A DNA stretch of 64,000 nucleotides from contig NCSJ02000073.1 of assembly GCA_002812745.2 (NCBI GenBank), positions 1-64,000 on the forward strand. Direction: 5' to 3'. Below, one piece after another: positions 34,872 through 45,200 of this stretch. The translations under genes were made by a program, and so were the position numbers. The notes under the pieces are model-generated. The model searched no databases and was not told the origin of the DNA. It saw only the letters and a list, made by a program, of their open reading frames with translations. Source of the DNA: Scytalidium lignicola. Lineage: Eukaryota; Ascomycota; Leotiomycetes. Each line of letters starts with the position of its first letter. Positions within the stretch are counted from its first letter, which is position 1.

Positions 34872-35765
34872 TCAAATTCCGTCATAGTCTGAATACCGAT
34901 ACTTCTCCGCCCAGTCATACAGCGTATCATAATTCCGACACTGATGCGGATTCCCATAGCCATCCACGCCGTTAAAGTCCACCTTGAACGGCTCCAGGGA
35001 GCTGTCCGCCGCACACATGATGCTCTGCCGCAGATACGCGAAGCAGTGCATCGTGTGCATCTCGCTGTCCGTGTTGCCGTCCACGGCGGCGTAGTACCCG
35101 TAGCGGAGGAGGTACAGACAGTGAAGTTGGTGGAATGCTGAAACGCAGTATTTGCCTGTTCCACCCGTCTCCATGTTGCGGACGTACGCTGGCACTTCAC
35201 CTGCTGCCTCTAGCTTCTCCAAGCTTACGAATCCCTTGCCTTCTTTATGTAGCAACGAGTTTGTTAGTATAGGGTTTTGGCAAAAATCTACTCTGGAGTC
35301 GGGGAATATGGAACTGTGGACATACTTGGTATGAGATCCGCCCAAGCCTGATTCGTCTCATTGGACGGGTGCTGGACGAATATTGGTTCAAACTCATATG
35401 TTTTCATCATGTCGCCAACTATATATATATATATATATTACGTCAGCTTATATCGATCGACGTGGAGTTGAATTTGTTTAGTAAGACTTACGAGTAGGGA
35501 GGTTGAGATCAGGCAACGAAGACCCGCTATTCTGGCTGTTGTGATGGAAAAGTCGAGCAGAAATCTGTTGCGTAGCCAACGTAGCGAGTATTGAGAAGGC
35601 GGCGCTCAGAAGAACAACAGCGACGAGATGGCGCCTTCTCGCTCTTCTACTGTTGCAGTTTGGGTTTTCGTGATCTAAGGCAAAGACTGGGGCATATTCT
35701 TTGGATTCATTGTTATATGGTTCTAGAAATGTGCTATGCTCGTCTTCGGAGCTTGTTCGAGACAT
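34872..35765 (-). CDS. UstYa-family (DUF3328) protein 3
   Basis: Three exons, 35765-35492, 35418-35326 and 35242-34872; 245 residues. The first intron ends in a (TA)n tract. An acidic/polar head precedes a basic stop (RRARRRH) and one membrane helix (LVAVVLLSAAFSILATLA, about residues 47-64). The lumenal part has FVQHPSNETNQAWADLIP, KGFVSLEKLEAAGE, the first HxxHC in VSAFHQLHCLYLLRYGYY, and the second in MHTMHCFAYLRQSIMCAADSSLEP, then GYGNPHQCRNYDTLYDWAE. Both His-Cys motifs are intact, so this looks like an active oxidase. Of the four paralogues it is closest in layout to protein 2 (both have the YLRQ-x4-C block), but their intron numbers differ. It is probably a cyclase for the neighbouring precursor. 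Confidence 0.9.
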
Positions 35766-37438
35766 GTTGTGTCGGTCTTGTGTATTTGAAAATGTCTGGA
35801 TGAATGAACGAGGAGTATATGATTGCCGAGTGGATCCGCTACGTTGTGTTTTGATATATTGTATGTATTGTGTTTTGTTGCGATCATAAAGTGGGTGAAG
35901 GCCTTGGACTTGGACTTGGAAATAGGTTGATTAAGTCATGTGGAACAGTGTGAGGAATTGCTAGATAGTCGGAATTTCCTTTTCGGTGATCTATAATTGA
36001 ATAAACCAGTGGGTGGATGAGTGAGAGAGTTGCAAGTTTGAAACGAAGAAGAGGATGGATGGGGAATACTGGATACCTACTCTCTTACTCTATCTCTCCA
36101 TTTCTCTATCTATTAACCTAGCTAGCTGCTTGCTTACCAAACCAAGGAAATTAAAATAGGAAATGAAAGCCGCTTCGTCATTCAACCCTAGATAAGGGAG
36201 AACTGATAGGAACTAAAGGTAGGGTATAGAAATAAGTTCGTCCACTCCACTACAGCTGTAGGATTTATTAGATCTGTTGGGCATCCTTATCCTTGCTTCT
36301 CTAAACTAGTTTGATAATTAACTAGCCTTTTGCATGGTTCTGGATAGCTTGATAGATAACTGTCTATCAACATAATGTTAGCTTTCAAGCTTGCTTATTT
36401 AACTTTGCTCTTGTGACACAGCTATGCATATGCATACGTACACTCAAATATATAATGCCTAGTTAGGTAGGTAATATTGCAAGTAGTAAGCCTAGCTCTA
36501 GGCGTGGTTCGTTATCTAGGTAAGTAAGCAAGCTGAAGGTAAGTAAATATTTAGTGACTGGTCGAGTCAGGGAAAGAAGAGGGGGAGGGGAATGTAACAT
36601 GCCATACAGCTGTAGTGTGAACTCATCTTTGCTTATTGACTCTATAGTAGTTAATCCTTATACTTGTCTATTTAAAATAATTAAATATTTAGCCTTTTAC
36701 ATGGTTCCAGATAAGTTGAAAAACAATTGTTTAGTTGCATAATGTCAGCTCTCAAGCTTCCTTGCCCGCGTGACACAACTATACATATGCATAAGTATAT
36801 GTACACTCAAATACACAATGCCTAGTTAGGTAGGTAAAACTGCAAGTGTCAAGCCTAGATCGCTATCTAGCTAGGTTAGCGTGGTAAGAGAAGTAAAAAT
36901 TAAGTGACTGATTGAGTCGGGGAAAGAAGGGCATGCCATGCAGCTGTAGTGTTAACCCGTCCTTGCTTGTCAACTCTAGTTAATGCAGAGTATCCACCTT
37001 GACCATAAATCAAGATTTAAGATGTTGGTTGTGCTGTTAACTGTGCCGCTGGTTGGAGAAGCGTTATTGGTCCTGTAATACGGCTGTAGAAGGCTGCTCG
37101 GACATAGCCATTGAGCGAGTAGACTGGCACGTCAAGATCGAGCTGGAAAGAGAAGTTCCAGGATGGAAAGTAAATAGCTCAATCAATTAGTTTCCAGTAA
37201 GTATTCTGGAGTATAGCATATGATCAATGCTTTACACCTATGGTAACGATGCACTTGTGACTCTGGATTCTGGATTCATAACTGCTTTCTATGTTCCTTT
37301 CCTTCATCCGCTACCTTACGTGAATTATAATCAGAGGCAATCATAGCTACAGAACGAACTGTCTTCCCATGCTCCAAAACCTTCCATATCATGGATCACT
37401 CTTGCGAGCGTGTTGATTCCTGCCACCTCCCTCCGTAA
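35766..37438. other. Intergenic: UstYa-3 promoter and duplicated block
   Basis: 1.7 kb, no gene. It includes a direct duplication with a 367-bp period (36323-36654 and 36690-36983), described separately. Confidence 0.5.
36323..36983. repeat. Imperfect tandem duplication, 367-bp period
   Basis: Copy 1 (36323-36654) and copy 2 (36690-36983) share TAGCCTTTTRCATGGTTC, CATAATG, CACTCAAATA, AATGCCTAGTTAGGTAGGTAA, GCATGCCAT/CATGCCAT and ACAGCTGTAGTGT/GCAGCTGTAGTGT blocks, ending at CTCTAGTTAA-type sequence. Copies differ by transitions and small indels. Non-coding. Confidence 0.65.
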
Positions 37439-38170
37439 CTAGAAACCCCCATATCCACACGTAGTAAACTGCCTCCCAATATGCGTATTGACCTGATCAT
37501 TACCCCACCACTCCCCCTTCTGCAACATCATCTCACAATGCATTGTATGATTATAAGCCGCCAGATAACTATCCAGTGGTCGGCCACATATGAGCGCGCG
37601 ATGCATTTTGCGCCACTGAAACGTACAATGCACGGTATGGAACTCCCACGGTACCCAGGCGTCGAAGTTCCCCGTCCGTACATCGTCCATTGATATCAGT
37701 TCCCCATTACCCTTCTCGCCGTGGTACTCAGTGTACCATTTCCAGTCGCGCGCCATCTCGAACTCAACCGTCAGCTCGTGGTCGTAACATGCCGGATGAA
37801 CCCAGATAAAGCTCATGGTATCAAATATGCAGCCGAGGGATTTGGCTTCTGGGACTGAGGAGCCACAACTGTAGAGTGTGTCTTCAGAGAGCCAGGGTTT
37901 GCCGGTGGGGGTGACTGAGACGGTGGATTGTTTTGCTGTGAGGAGGAGGTAGAGGACGACGCCGAAGCAGGTCAAAGAGATAAGTGTAAGCCAGGAGATG
38001 ACCAGACTTTTTAGTGAGAGTCGCCATTTTTTGTCTGAGAGGTACTTCTGATGATGTTGAGCTTCTTCCTCGTGCTCGAGCTGCTTGTCATGTAAGAAAG
38101 AGTGTTTTTCTTCCTCCGGCTGCATGGTGATATCTGATTCGCTTCCAATTGACGATCGTGAGCTCTCCAT
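37439..38170 (-). CDS. UstYa-family (DUF3328) protein 4
   Basis: A single exon of 243 residues. A long, charged cytoplasmic head (Glu/His-rich, about 50 residues) precedes one membrane helix (LVISWLTLISLTCFGVVLYLLL, about 56-77). The lumenal part shows the blocks shared with the pseudogene at 29923: YSCGSSVPEAKSLGCIFD, TMSFIWVHPACYDHEL and DWKWYTEY. The first HxxHC is FHTVHC, the second NHTMHC, then a closing Cys (TTCGYGG). Both motifs are intact. With the pseudogene it forms one UstYa subtype; proteins 2 and 3 form another. Pathways of this kind often need two different UstYa enzymes for ring formation, so protein 4 plus 2 or 3 could make a working set; this is inference. It is the copy nearest to the precursor gene, which is divergent from it. 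Confidence 0.92.
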   Translation of the reverse strand: MESSRSSIGSESDITMQPEEEKHSFLHDKQLEHEEEAQHHQKYLSDKKWRLSLKSLVISWLTLISLTCFGVVLYLLLTAKQSTVSVTPTGKPWLSEDTLYSCGSSVPEAKSLGCIFDTMSFIWVHPACYDHELTVEFEMARDWKWYTEYHGEKGNGELISMDDVRTGNFDAWVPWEFHTVHCTFQWRKMHRALICGRPLDSYLAAYNHTMHCEMMLQKGEWWGNDQVNTHIGRQFTTCGYGGF

Positions 38171-39078
38171 TTTTCAAGTTATCTGACCGATGGACTTGAG
38201 CTGCTTATACTGAGTCAGCTCATGAGGAATGACTTATGATGAGAGAGTGACAACTATACCGGCTCAATGTTAATATGTGATGTTGATAGTGATATTCAAG
38301 GTAGGGATATGAGAGAGCGATGAGTTCAAGCTTGAAATACAACAGAACAACAAAGCAGATAGTCCATCGACCTCCAATTTAAAAGAACTAACGTGATATC
38401 AAATAAACAAACTGGGCGATGATGAGATATCCGACATCTGAGAGAGGGAAAATCTATTTTGAGACGGACGACACAAGGAAGCTGTCATACCTTTGTCATC
38501 CTCGTCACTTACTCAAATAATTCACCCCGCACTCATCCATCCCTCTCTTATCTGTTTCCCTGCTAGATTCGCTGGCTGATAATACCTGCCCTGTACTCAA
38601 TCATATCACCATGCATGCAGGTGCTTTGAATAGTAATATAGAATACGAGGAAAGCTTACATTTAGTTAAGCTTCGTGTGTGTAGACAAGACGTCCACCGC
38701 ATGTAGCTTGGCAGGGGGAGGGCAAAGAAGTGCAGGGATAACCTGCAGCTTTACGATGCATTTTTTCATCATGATGCAGCTTGATATTTGACAAGGTTGT
38801 GCAAGTAAGCAGAAGAGTGAAGCACTCTTTCCTGACAATCGATGGGTCCGTCATAGAGCATAAGCTAAGATATGTTGACGCGGTAATGAACGAACGAAAC
38901 ATATTCGTTCGGCCTCTAAATGTGCTGATCATAGTGAGGTTTGGGAGGAGTGGGTAACTCACCTTACTCATTGGGAAGAAAGAAAGGTAAGTGAGCAAAC
39001 TAGTTAGGCTTCATGGTGCAATATTTGTCTACTCGCCCATTTCTTAGTTGGACTATCGTTGAATCGAGTTTCTCAGCC
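38171..39078. promoter_or_regulatory. Divergent region, UstYa-4 / RiPP precursor
   Basis: About 1 kb between the two start codons pointing apart. No convincing gene lies between. Co-expression of cyclase and precursor from here is plausible. No factor-binding site can be named. Confidence 0.45.
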
Positions 39079-39223
39079 TATATATTTATCATCCCTCACT
39101 CATCCCTTATCCTACATCCTCTCAAGTTCCCATCCTTAATAGCCATCTCTCTTTCACATCTTCAAATTACCTCTTTGCCTCTAAATTAAATTCTCAGCTT
39201 CCTAACCGACCACCCAACAAACC
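39079..39223 (+). promoter_or_regulatory. TATA-like box and C/T-rich leader of the precursor gene
   Basis: TATATATTTA at 39079-39088 is followed by about 130 bp rich in C and T with CATCC/CATCTC runs. A CAAACC sequence lies directly before the ATG. This layout is typical of strongly expressed fungal genes. Transcript ends are not known. Confidence 0.5.
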
Positions 39224-39406
39224 ATGAAGTTCTCCGCCATCCTCCTCCTCGCTGTCTTAGACATTGCTCTCAGTGCGCCATTGGCCGTCAAGGAGAGAAC
39301 TGTGGGCGCTATCTCGGACGAGTGGAAGCGTGAAGAAGGCGTCGTTAGCTTTCAGGGAGAATATAATGACGAGAAGAAGCGTGAGGAGGGTGTCGTTAGC
39401 TTTTAG
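39224..39406 (+). CDS. Kex2-processed RiPP precursor (dikaritin/UstA-like), 60 residues
   Basis: The signal peptide MKFSAILLLAVLDIALSA is followed by a short leader (PLAVKERTVGAISDEW) and then two units that begin KREEGVVSF. The first unit continues QGEYNDEK into the next KR, making a 17-residue repeat. Lys-Arg is the Kex2 cleavage site, and repeats with identical segments between such sites define UstA-type precursors. Four UstYa-family genes next door provide the matching cyclases. The reading frame ends at TAG directly after the second VVSF, yet the next 24 bases still match the first repeat codon for codon (allowing synonymous changes) and end in TAA at 39428. The stop therefore arose by CAG to TAG, an RIP-type change. 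The released core would lie within EEGVVSFQGEYNDE; which residues form the ring is unknown. I do not recognise this core. Confidence 0.82.
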   Translation: MKFSAILLLAVLDIALSAPLAVKERTVGAISDEWKREEGVVSFQGEYNDEKKREEGVVSF

Positions 39407-39427
39407 GGAGAGTATAACGACGAGAAG
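39326..39427 (+). repeat. Two 51-bp precursor repeats
   Basis: Units 39326-39376 and 39377-39427 each start AAGCGTGA. They encode identical residues apart from the TAG in unit 2; nucleotide differences are otherwise synonymous (for example GAA/GAG, GGC/GGT, AAT/AAC). Synonymous drift with conserved residues points to selection on the peptide. Confidence 0.85.
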
Positions 39428-39430
39428 TAA

Positions 39431-40112
39431 ATTTTAGTAAGCTACAGGCCACTCCCCTCAAAATAAGCCCCTACTTACACTTACTTTAGCCCTCAACCTC
39501 TCAAGCCGCCCGTGTCTACAGTACTTGGGCTCAGTTGTGGATCTCCAGCGGGATTGTCAAGGTAAAGTAGCTAGAGTGTCAGTCAACCGAAGGTGGAAGG
39601 AATATTAGAGAGGGGATTCTGTTTGGTGGTTTCTATAAACGTAGTGTGGTGGAAGTTGATTTGTTCTTTAGTCTAGTCATTGATCTTGGTTAATGGATTT
39701 GGTTCTATCTTGACCTTAAGCTGCGATGGCAAAATAAACTTCATCAAAATTACTGTAGTTAAAACTCAGTTACAAGTCCTAGAGCATTTATGATCTCTAT
39801 GGGAATTCTCTGCTTGTTTATGTATCATGTAGTGAAAATAATCCTTCGAGTTTTTAGAGGTGGTTTCCTATCAACCCCGAGTCGGTTCTACTACTTTTAA
39901 TATACTTGAGTAATGTTGCAATGTGAAATAGAGTTGGCGACTTGATTTCCTACAGAAGTGGGGTGAAGTTCTTGCGTATATTGTACCCTAACTACCTTTG
40001 AACAATAATAGATATCAATGTTAATCGACCAAACCATTTAATGGGTGACATCAGCAGTATTGTTCTAGATCCTATTTACTCCTTTCATGATCAACTAACC
40101 TCGATTATGCTT
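39431..40112. other. Intergenic, no gene seen
   Basis: 3' flank of the precursor gene. No further Lys-Arg-bounded repeat unit was found. Confidence 0.5.
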
Positions 40113-41680
40113 CTAATCAAATGGCCACCAAGCAATCACAGCTGCTCTCTTCTCCTCGTTTCTAGCGAACTCATTCAGAACTTTGGCCTTATGCTCCTTA
40201 AAGATCCTCTTAATCTCGTTGTATTTCTCATGACTAACTAATTTATCACCAGGGAATAGAGGGCCCATTTCTTTTTGAATTTGGCTCATGCACATAATGC
40301 CGACAGACATGCCTTCATAATTGCCTTGGATCGCGTCCAAGTCTTCGTTTGAGAAGTTAAACGGATAAGGTGGATTATTTAGGGCCTGCACTCCTGGAAG
40401 TGTATTCCACATCTTCCGAAGCTCGTCGGTAACACGCTCCTGATAGATTGCCTCACCATCTATTAAAATATTCCCCGCATAACTTAGGAGGTCGAAGCTA
40501 ATGGTTTCGTAGAATTCAATAGCGCTGTAGAGACGTTTATTGGTGTAATATATAAATTTTGGTAGTAAGAAGCCATAGTCATGTCCATCTATTCATCGAA
40601 GGCTGTGGCACGTTGCACTAGATCTAATTAGTCTAAGTTCTCGGGCTCTTCTGGGTGCTCGATTCCATTGAGCGGCGGACCATTATAGTTAAGCAGAGCA
40701 GGTCGAATTAAGTTCTCAAAAAGGGGAACCAAAGCAACAGACTGCCAGTCTTTTATTCCGATAATCTTGGTAGGTCGATCTGGGTTGACAAAGATATTTT
40801 CGTCGTGGAGATCGGAATGCCATATGTGAGAGGTCGTGATTAAAGGATCTGTCGGTAACAAAAACTTGATCAACTCGGTGTAAGACTGCAAAGCAGCATG
40901 TTTCTTCTCGCGGGTTGGAACATATCGGCTGGCTAGAGGTATAGGTGACTTTGGTAGTGGTTCAATGATGTTGACACGCAATTTCTCTGTTACCTATAGC
41001 CTTGCAATGTTCCTCTACGGTGTTCCCTCCATACAGTGTAAGCAAATGAAAACTGAGCGCTCTGGTATATGACTTACAAGATCTCCGATTGAAACTAACC
41101 CTCGATCTTTCATAGTCGATTGATTATCGATGGACCGTTGGTCCGATCGCAAAACCTTCATCTCTAACTTCAACACCATCTTTATTGGTGTCAGAAAAAG
41201 CCGCCGGCTCCGGGCCTTTTGGAATGTCTTGTGCGTAATAAAGGCTCCCACACTGCTTGAAAGTAGTAGCATCCACGCCTTTTGGTAAGCAGTAAGTGTC
41301 TTGATAACTTCAGTCTTCTTATCAATCTGTAAAGCTTTCCACACAGATGATAACTGTATGCCTGCAATCCTCTCCATGATAATATACTCGGTATCAACTG
41401 GATAATCTTGAGGTTTAGAACTCCAAGCATATACCTTAAGTACTAGCGTACCGCAAAACATTACGAGCCTGGATAGAGTATCAGAATGTGATACCTCGTT
41501 GTAGGAGTAGTTCCTACAAATTCCATAGTTGCAACCTAACTAGCCGTCGTATAATGAGTTAAGCCAGCATTTGGATTGGGTACCTTCGCAACGACTTGCA
41601 ATCCATCGTCCATAGTCATTAAAAATGCCTTGCTGAACATTCCACCCGGATATTTCACAATTAAAGAAACCTTATCATAA
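40113..41680 (-). pseudogene. APH-family (aminoglycoside phosphotransferase-like) kinase gene, decayed
   Basis: Blocks of one fungal APH-like kinase occur in order on the minus strand but in different frames and with stops. The N-terminal part (KYPGGMFSKAFLMTMDDGLQ and VVAKVPNPNAGLTHYTTAS, then TAG, then VATMEFVG) is followed by DTEYIIMERIAGIQLSSVW (41461-41015) and the catalytic loop HSDLHDENIFVNPDRPTKI with IKDWQS (40981-40628). Last come TISFDLLSYAGNILIDGEA and a C-terminal part ending in AVIAWWPFD at 40113. Expected motifs are H-x-D-L-H-x-x-N and D-W-Q. At least three stops and frame changes are visible, so it is dead. An intact gene of the same superfamily is at 53559-55055. Confidence 0.75.
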
Positions 41681-41794
41681 AAGAATAATTGGCATAAATT
41701 TGCATAAGTGACTCCATCTCTGGCGGTCGAGAGGATAGTAATTTCTTCTCGTGCTAGTTCCGTTTTAGTTCCTAGAGGTGAGCAACGGCTGCTT

Positions 41795-41886
41795 TAACCT
41801 GAGCCGAGGATTGAGCAAGCCTGAGCAAATTTGAGCAAGCCTGGGCAGAGCCTGAGTATAGCCTGAGTAAAGCTTGAATTGGAGCC
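41795..41886. repeat. Degenerate short tandem repeat
   Basis: About eight loosely repeated units of the kind GAGCAAGCCT/GAGTAAAGCTT lie in a row. Non-coding. Confidence 0.5.
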
Positions 41887-41929
41887 TAAATCAGCCGCCC
41901 ACCAGAGTATCGGTCCCATTTTGGAATGC

Positions 41930-42020
41930 GACGACTCAACACCTGTACGCGGTGCATTCTACGAACCTATAGCACTCCCGAGACAGTGTCTATAGAGCTA
42001 AGATTAAGTCAAAGGAATCG
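41930..42020 (+). repeat. Dispersed repeat A, copy 2
   Basis: GACTCAACACCTGTACGCGG, CTACGAACCTATAGCA and GCTAAGATTAAGTCA match copies 1 and 3; the middle part is more diverged. The surrounding 41887-43014 shows no gene. Confidence 0.6.
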
Positions 42021-43014
42021 AATCGACGGGTATAGCTGAGCGCTATATCCTCTTTTCGACTCTGAGGGCGTTACGAAGAGATTTTCCCTTACCATATTGG
42101 TATTGCGCCTTCGTGTTGCGTTATCTTTCGATAAATACAAAAATATCTGATGGCCACCCCAACCAGCCATGGGAGATTCATAGTCACTAGCTTCATTGCA
42201 CGCTTAGCTTGAAATGCTTTCTTAGGTCAGAGGTACTGCGACACTGCGAGATCACGGACCTGGGATTATCTATAAGAAACGTTTTTCGCCCCTTGTGGTT
42301 TTTGGCTCTCTTTTAGATAGTACTTACGTACTTTGTATATAAATCTTAAGCTTAGCACGTCCTCATACCCTTCGGGAGGTCATACAGGGCAGCAGGTCTC
42401 GAACCTGACCCGCTAGACGTAAATAAATATCATCATCATCATGGGTCCCATTTTGGCGCCCTGTGAACTCATTGTAAAGTGTACTTCGGTAATATAAANT
42501 TTTTTCCAAGCGTAATTTTCTGAAGTTAAATACACGTGTAACTGTGGCGTTATTTTTATGGTATTGGGATCCAATACTGACAAAATATGAATCATATTTA
42601 CACCGATATCTCTTCCTAAACCAATTCATATGCTCGGAGCTCATGATCCATTTGAAGCTATTCCGGGACATCTTCCGAAATTATCCGGCCGTGTTATATA
42701 AACTACTGTAATAATTCTCGTGGGGCGTTTTCTAAGCGTCTACCTTCCAAGCCGCGCAGCTGCAAGTCCTGGGAAACCCAACCGACCTTGTTAGGAGTTT
42801 TGTCCGAGGTTAGAGCGCATTCATCATGTCCCCACGTACCTCATCTGTACGGTATAGAAACTCGATTAGTTGCTGCTTATATGCTGCACACATTGTCCAG
42901 TACATTGGGAGGCTGTTTCGGGAATCTTCTTACACATTGGCCTCCGTCAAACGTGATTGATCAATGGCCAATTACATAAGGAACATTTCCTGACAAATTG
43001 TGATGCTCATTGAT

Positions 43015-43391
43015 GGGTGCGGTTGTACGGACGTAAGGGCCGGACAAACATTAAAACCGCCAAGCCATTAATACACTAAAATATAGATCTATTCCATTTT
43101 AGGCAAATATGTCTCCATCTTTAACGAACCTTGTGAAGAAAAATGAGCATCATACAAACAACGGACTTAATTCCTCTATTTTAGCAATAACTTCAAAGCA
43201 GACGACCTCTAAGCCTCTCTGGATAGCAAAGGTACCCTTCATCTCCTGACTTAGAAGGTAACAGTCAGGTCTGTAGTGATGATGGTAGAACTATAGCCAG
43301 AAACCTATTTACTTAGAAAAAATGGACCCTTATTTTAGGTATTTAGTGGCTTGGCGGTTTTAGTGAATGTCCGGTCCTTACAACCGCACCC
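43015..43391. mobile_element. MITE-like element with about 60-bp inverted repeats
   Basis: The left end GGGTGCGGTTGTACGGACG and the right end, read on the complement as GGGTGCGGTTGTAAGGACC, are followed on each side by a shared CCGGACA and AAAACCGCCAAGCCA. The 377-bp body is non-coding. No clear target duplication. Confidence 0.7.
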
Positions 43392-43939
43392 CAATTGTTG
43401 CATTTAGGGGTGGCTTTTGTACTGTGGCTACGTTCGAGACCTCCCCCAGGGACTAGCTCACTAGAGAAAGGCCCTTGTGCGGGGGATGTACGTCAGCTTT
43501 TCCGGCGAATGCCAGGGATGCTCAAGTTGGTACCTTCCTTTACTGTACTGTATTTAGGGGGGATAGTATCAGGGGTAATGCAGATGTTGGCCAGGCCCAA
43601 TTAAGGTCCATTCCGCTCTCCAAGTTACCAACACTCCCGATCCTGAAACCCATTCCCTTGCATGCAAAATTTGTACATGATTACAATCGTACTTGGATTC
43701 TCGGTGTAATTATCGCTCAAGTTGGTGATGGATTGCTGGGTTTACATCGTAGTGTCACTAGTGTGTATACGCATGCTCCCTAACCCGCGAATTAGCACCG
43801 TCTGGAGAATTCGCACGTTTGATGTTGAACCTTGACTCTTTTGCGAAGGGCCACATTACAAGTCTTTCCTTCAGCTGATGACAATGCTCATACAACTCTA
43901 TTGCGTGTGCAAAATAACAAAGATGCAAAATTCTAGACT
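43392..43939. other. Intergenic, no gene seen
   Basis: Open frames here overlap each other and have no family resemblance. Confidence 0.45.
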
Positions 43940-45200
43940 CTAGGTGCTTTCGTTGTCGGTGCTATGTACTCTCTCAGAAACAACACTGACTTCTTGTATT
44001 TTCGTAATCCCGTTACCACTTATATGAAGGGCCACATCGCTGTTATATCCAACACTGACGCCATTTGGTCCTCCGTCGGCTTGCAGATCATAAAGGCGAA
44101 TGTGTGATCCTTTGGTGACGCCAGCCTTATTATTCCTACTTGTGGACTGGGATGCGTAGTTTTTGTCTCGCGTACTGGTAATCCAGACTTTCAGTGATGG
44201 AAGACTGCACACGATACACGCTAGAGGAGCAAAAGGTTAATAAGAACTTCATACGGAGTTGGCGGTTGATTAAACAGGGGAAACTCACCAATAGCTGACT
44301 CCAAGATAGACCATAAGGAAAGACTAACGTCTGCAGACGCTGACCTGTGTGAGATAGCTCTGACAACTTCCACCATACGAATAATGGCGAATATAATGAT
44401 AACAAGACCGAGGGAAAATATCGCGCCCAAACCAACTTTCTGTTTGTTCGGAACTCGGAGGCCCCAGAGCAGTTGTATCGGAAGTATCATGACCAAAATA
44501 TCAGAAGCTATGTCAATGGCTGTCGCAACTTCAAGAGCTGCAACACCACTGCTTACGGAGCAAGGTGCTATAACAACATCAGCAAAAGTTAAATCGTCAA
44601 CGGACAAAGACGTAATGACGGACCCTCTGGGGCGATAGAAAATCGCCTTGATACTGGAACACAGCTCAAGAACAATGTTAACACTGATGCCAAGTAGGTC
44701 AAGATACAAAAAACGACCACTCCCCACCACCATTTCATGTAGCCTTGAATGCCCACAAATAATTTTCGGTAGAACATCAAGAAAGAGAACTTGACTGTCC
44801 ACAAGCAGGTCCAGAAGAAGAGCATAAATGCGAACTGTAACTTTGCCTGGTATACTATTCCATTAGCAAAACCCAGCTGTGTGTTGTAAGGCGCAGGTGG
44901 CGGTTTTCCGGTTGAAGCATCGACTAGCGCATATATCACTGGGCGTTGATAGTGATTCAAAATAGCCAAGATCAATAAAGAACATGCCGCCCCTATGGCC
45001 AAGAAATCATCCACGTGTAGCTTTTTGATATAAAACGAGCGGACCCCTAATCGAAGAAGCGTGAAAATAATAGCCAGCGCTGACATGATCCAGTTCAGCA
45101 ACTATATATATCGGTTAGCAAGATTAACGCTTCAAGAGGCGGGATGCTATCAAACCGTGAACTGATCGGCGTCAAAATTCTGTATTGTTGAACCACCCAT
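43940..45200 (-). CDS. Fungal rhodopsin-domain (Pth11-like, non-CFEM) 7-TM protein
   Basis: Four exons, 45200-45156, 45101-44624, 44567-44289 and 44220-43940; 360 residues. Introns 1 and 2 have weak donors (GTTTGA, GTCCGT) but good branch and acceptor signals, and frames join cleanly. Membrane segments include MSALAIIFTLLRLGV, DDFLAIGAACSLLILAI, FAFMLFFWTCLWTVKFSFLM, WWGVVVFCILTYLASVLTLF, AIDIASDILVMILPIQLLW, LGAIFSLGLVIIIFAIIRMVEV and a last one spanning the third splice (AIACIVCSLPSL). L-x-x-D-D in helix 2, S-x-x-x-F-Y-R-K-L after helix 3, and D-I-x-x-D-x-x-V-x-x-L-P are marks of the fungal rhodopsin-like integral membrane family. The tail is Ser/Thr/Asn-rich. A signalling role at the plasma membrane is likely; the ligand is unknown. 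Confidence 0.82.

Noticed and set aside
42360..42440. Possible tRNA-derived SINE: minus strand has GGTTCGAGACC resembling a Pol III B box
   Set aside because: No matching A box at the right distance and no cloverleaf could be drawn; only one copy in the window.
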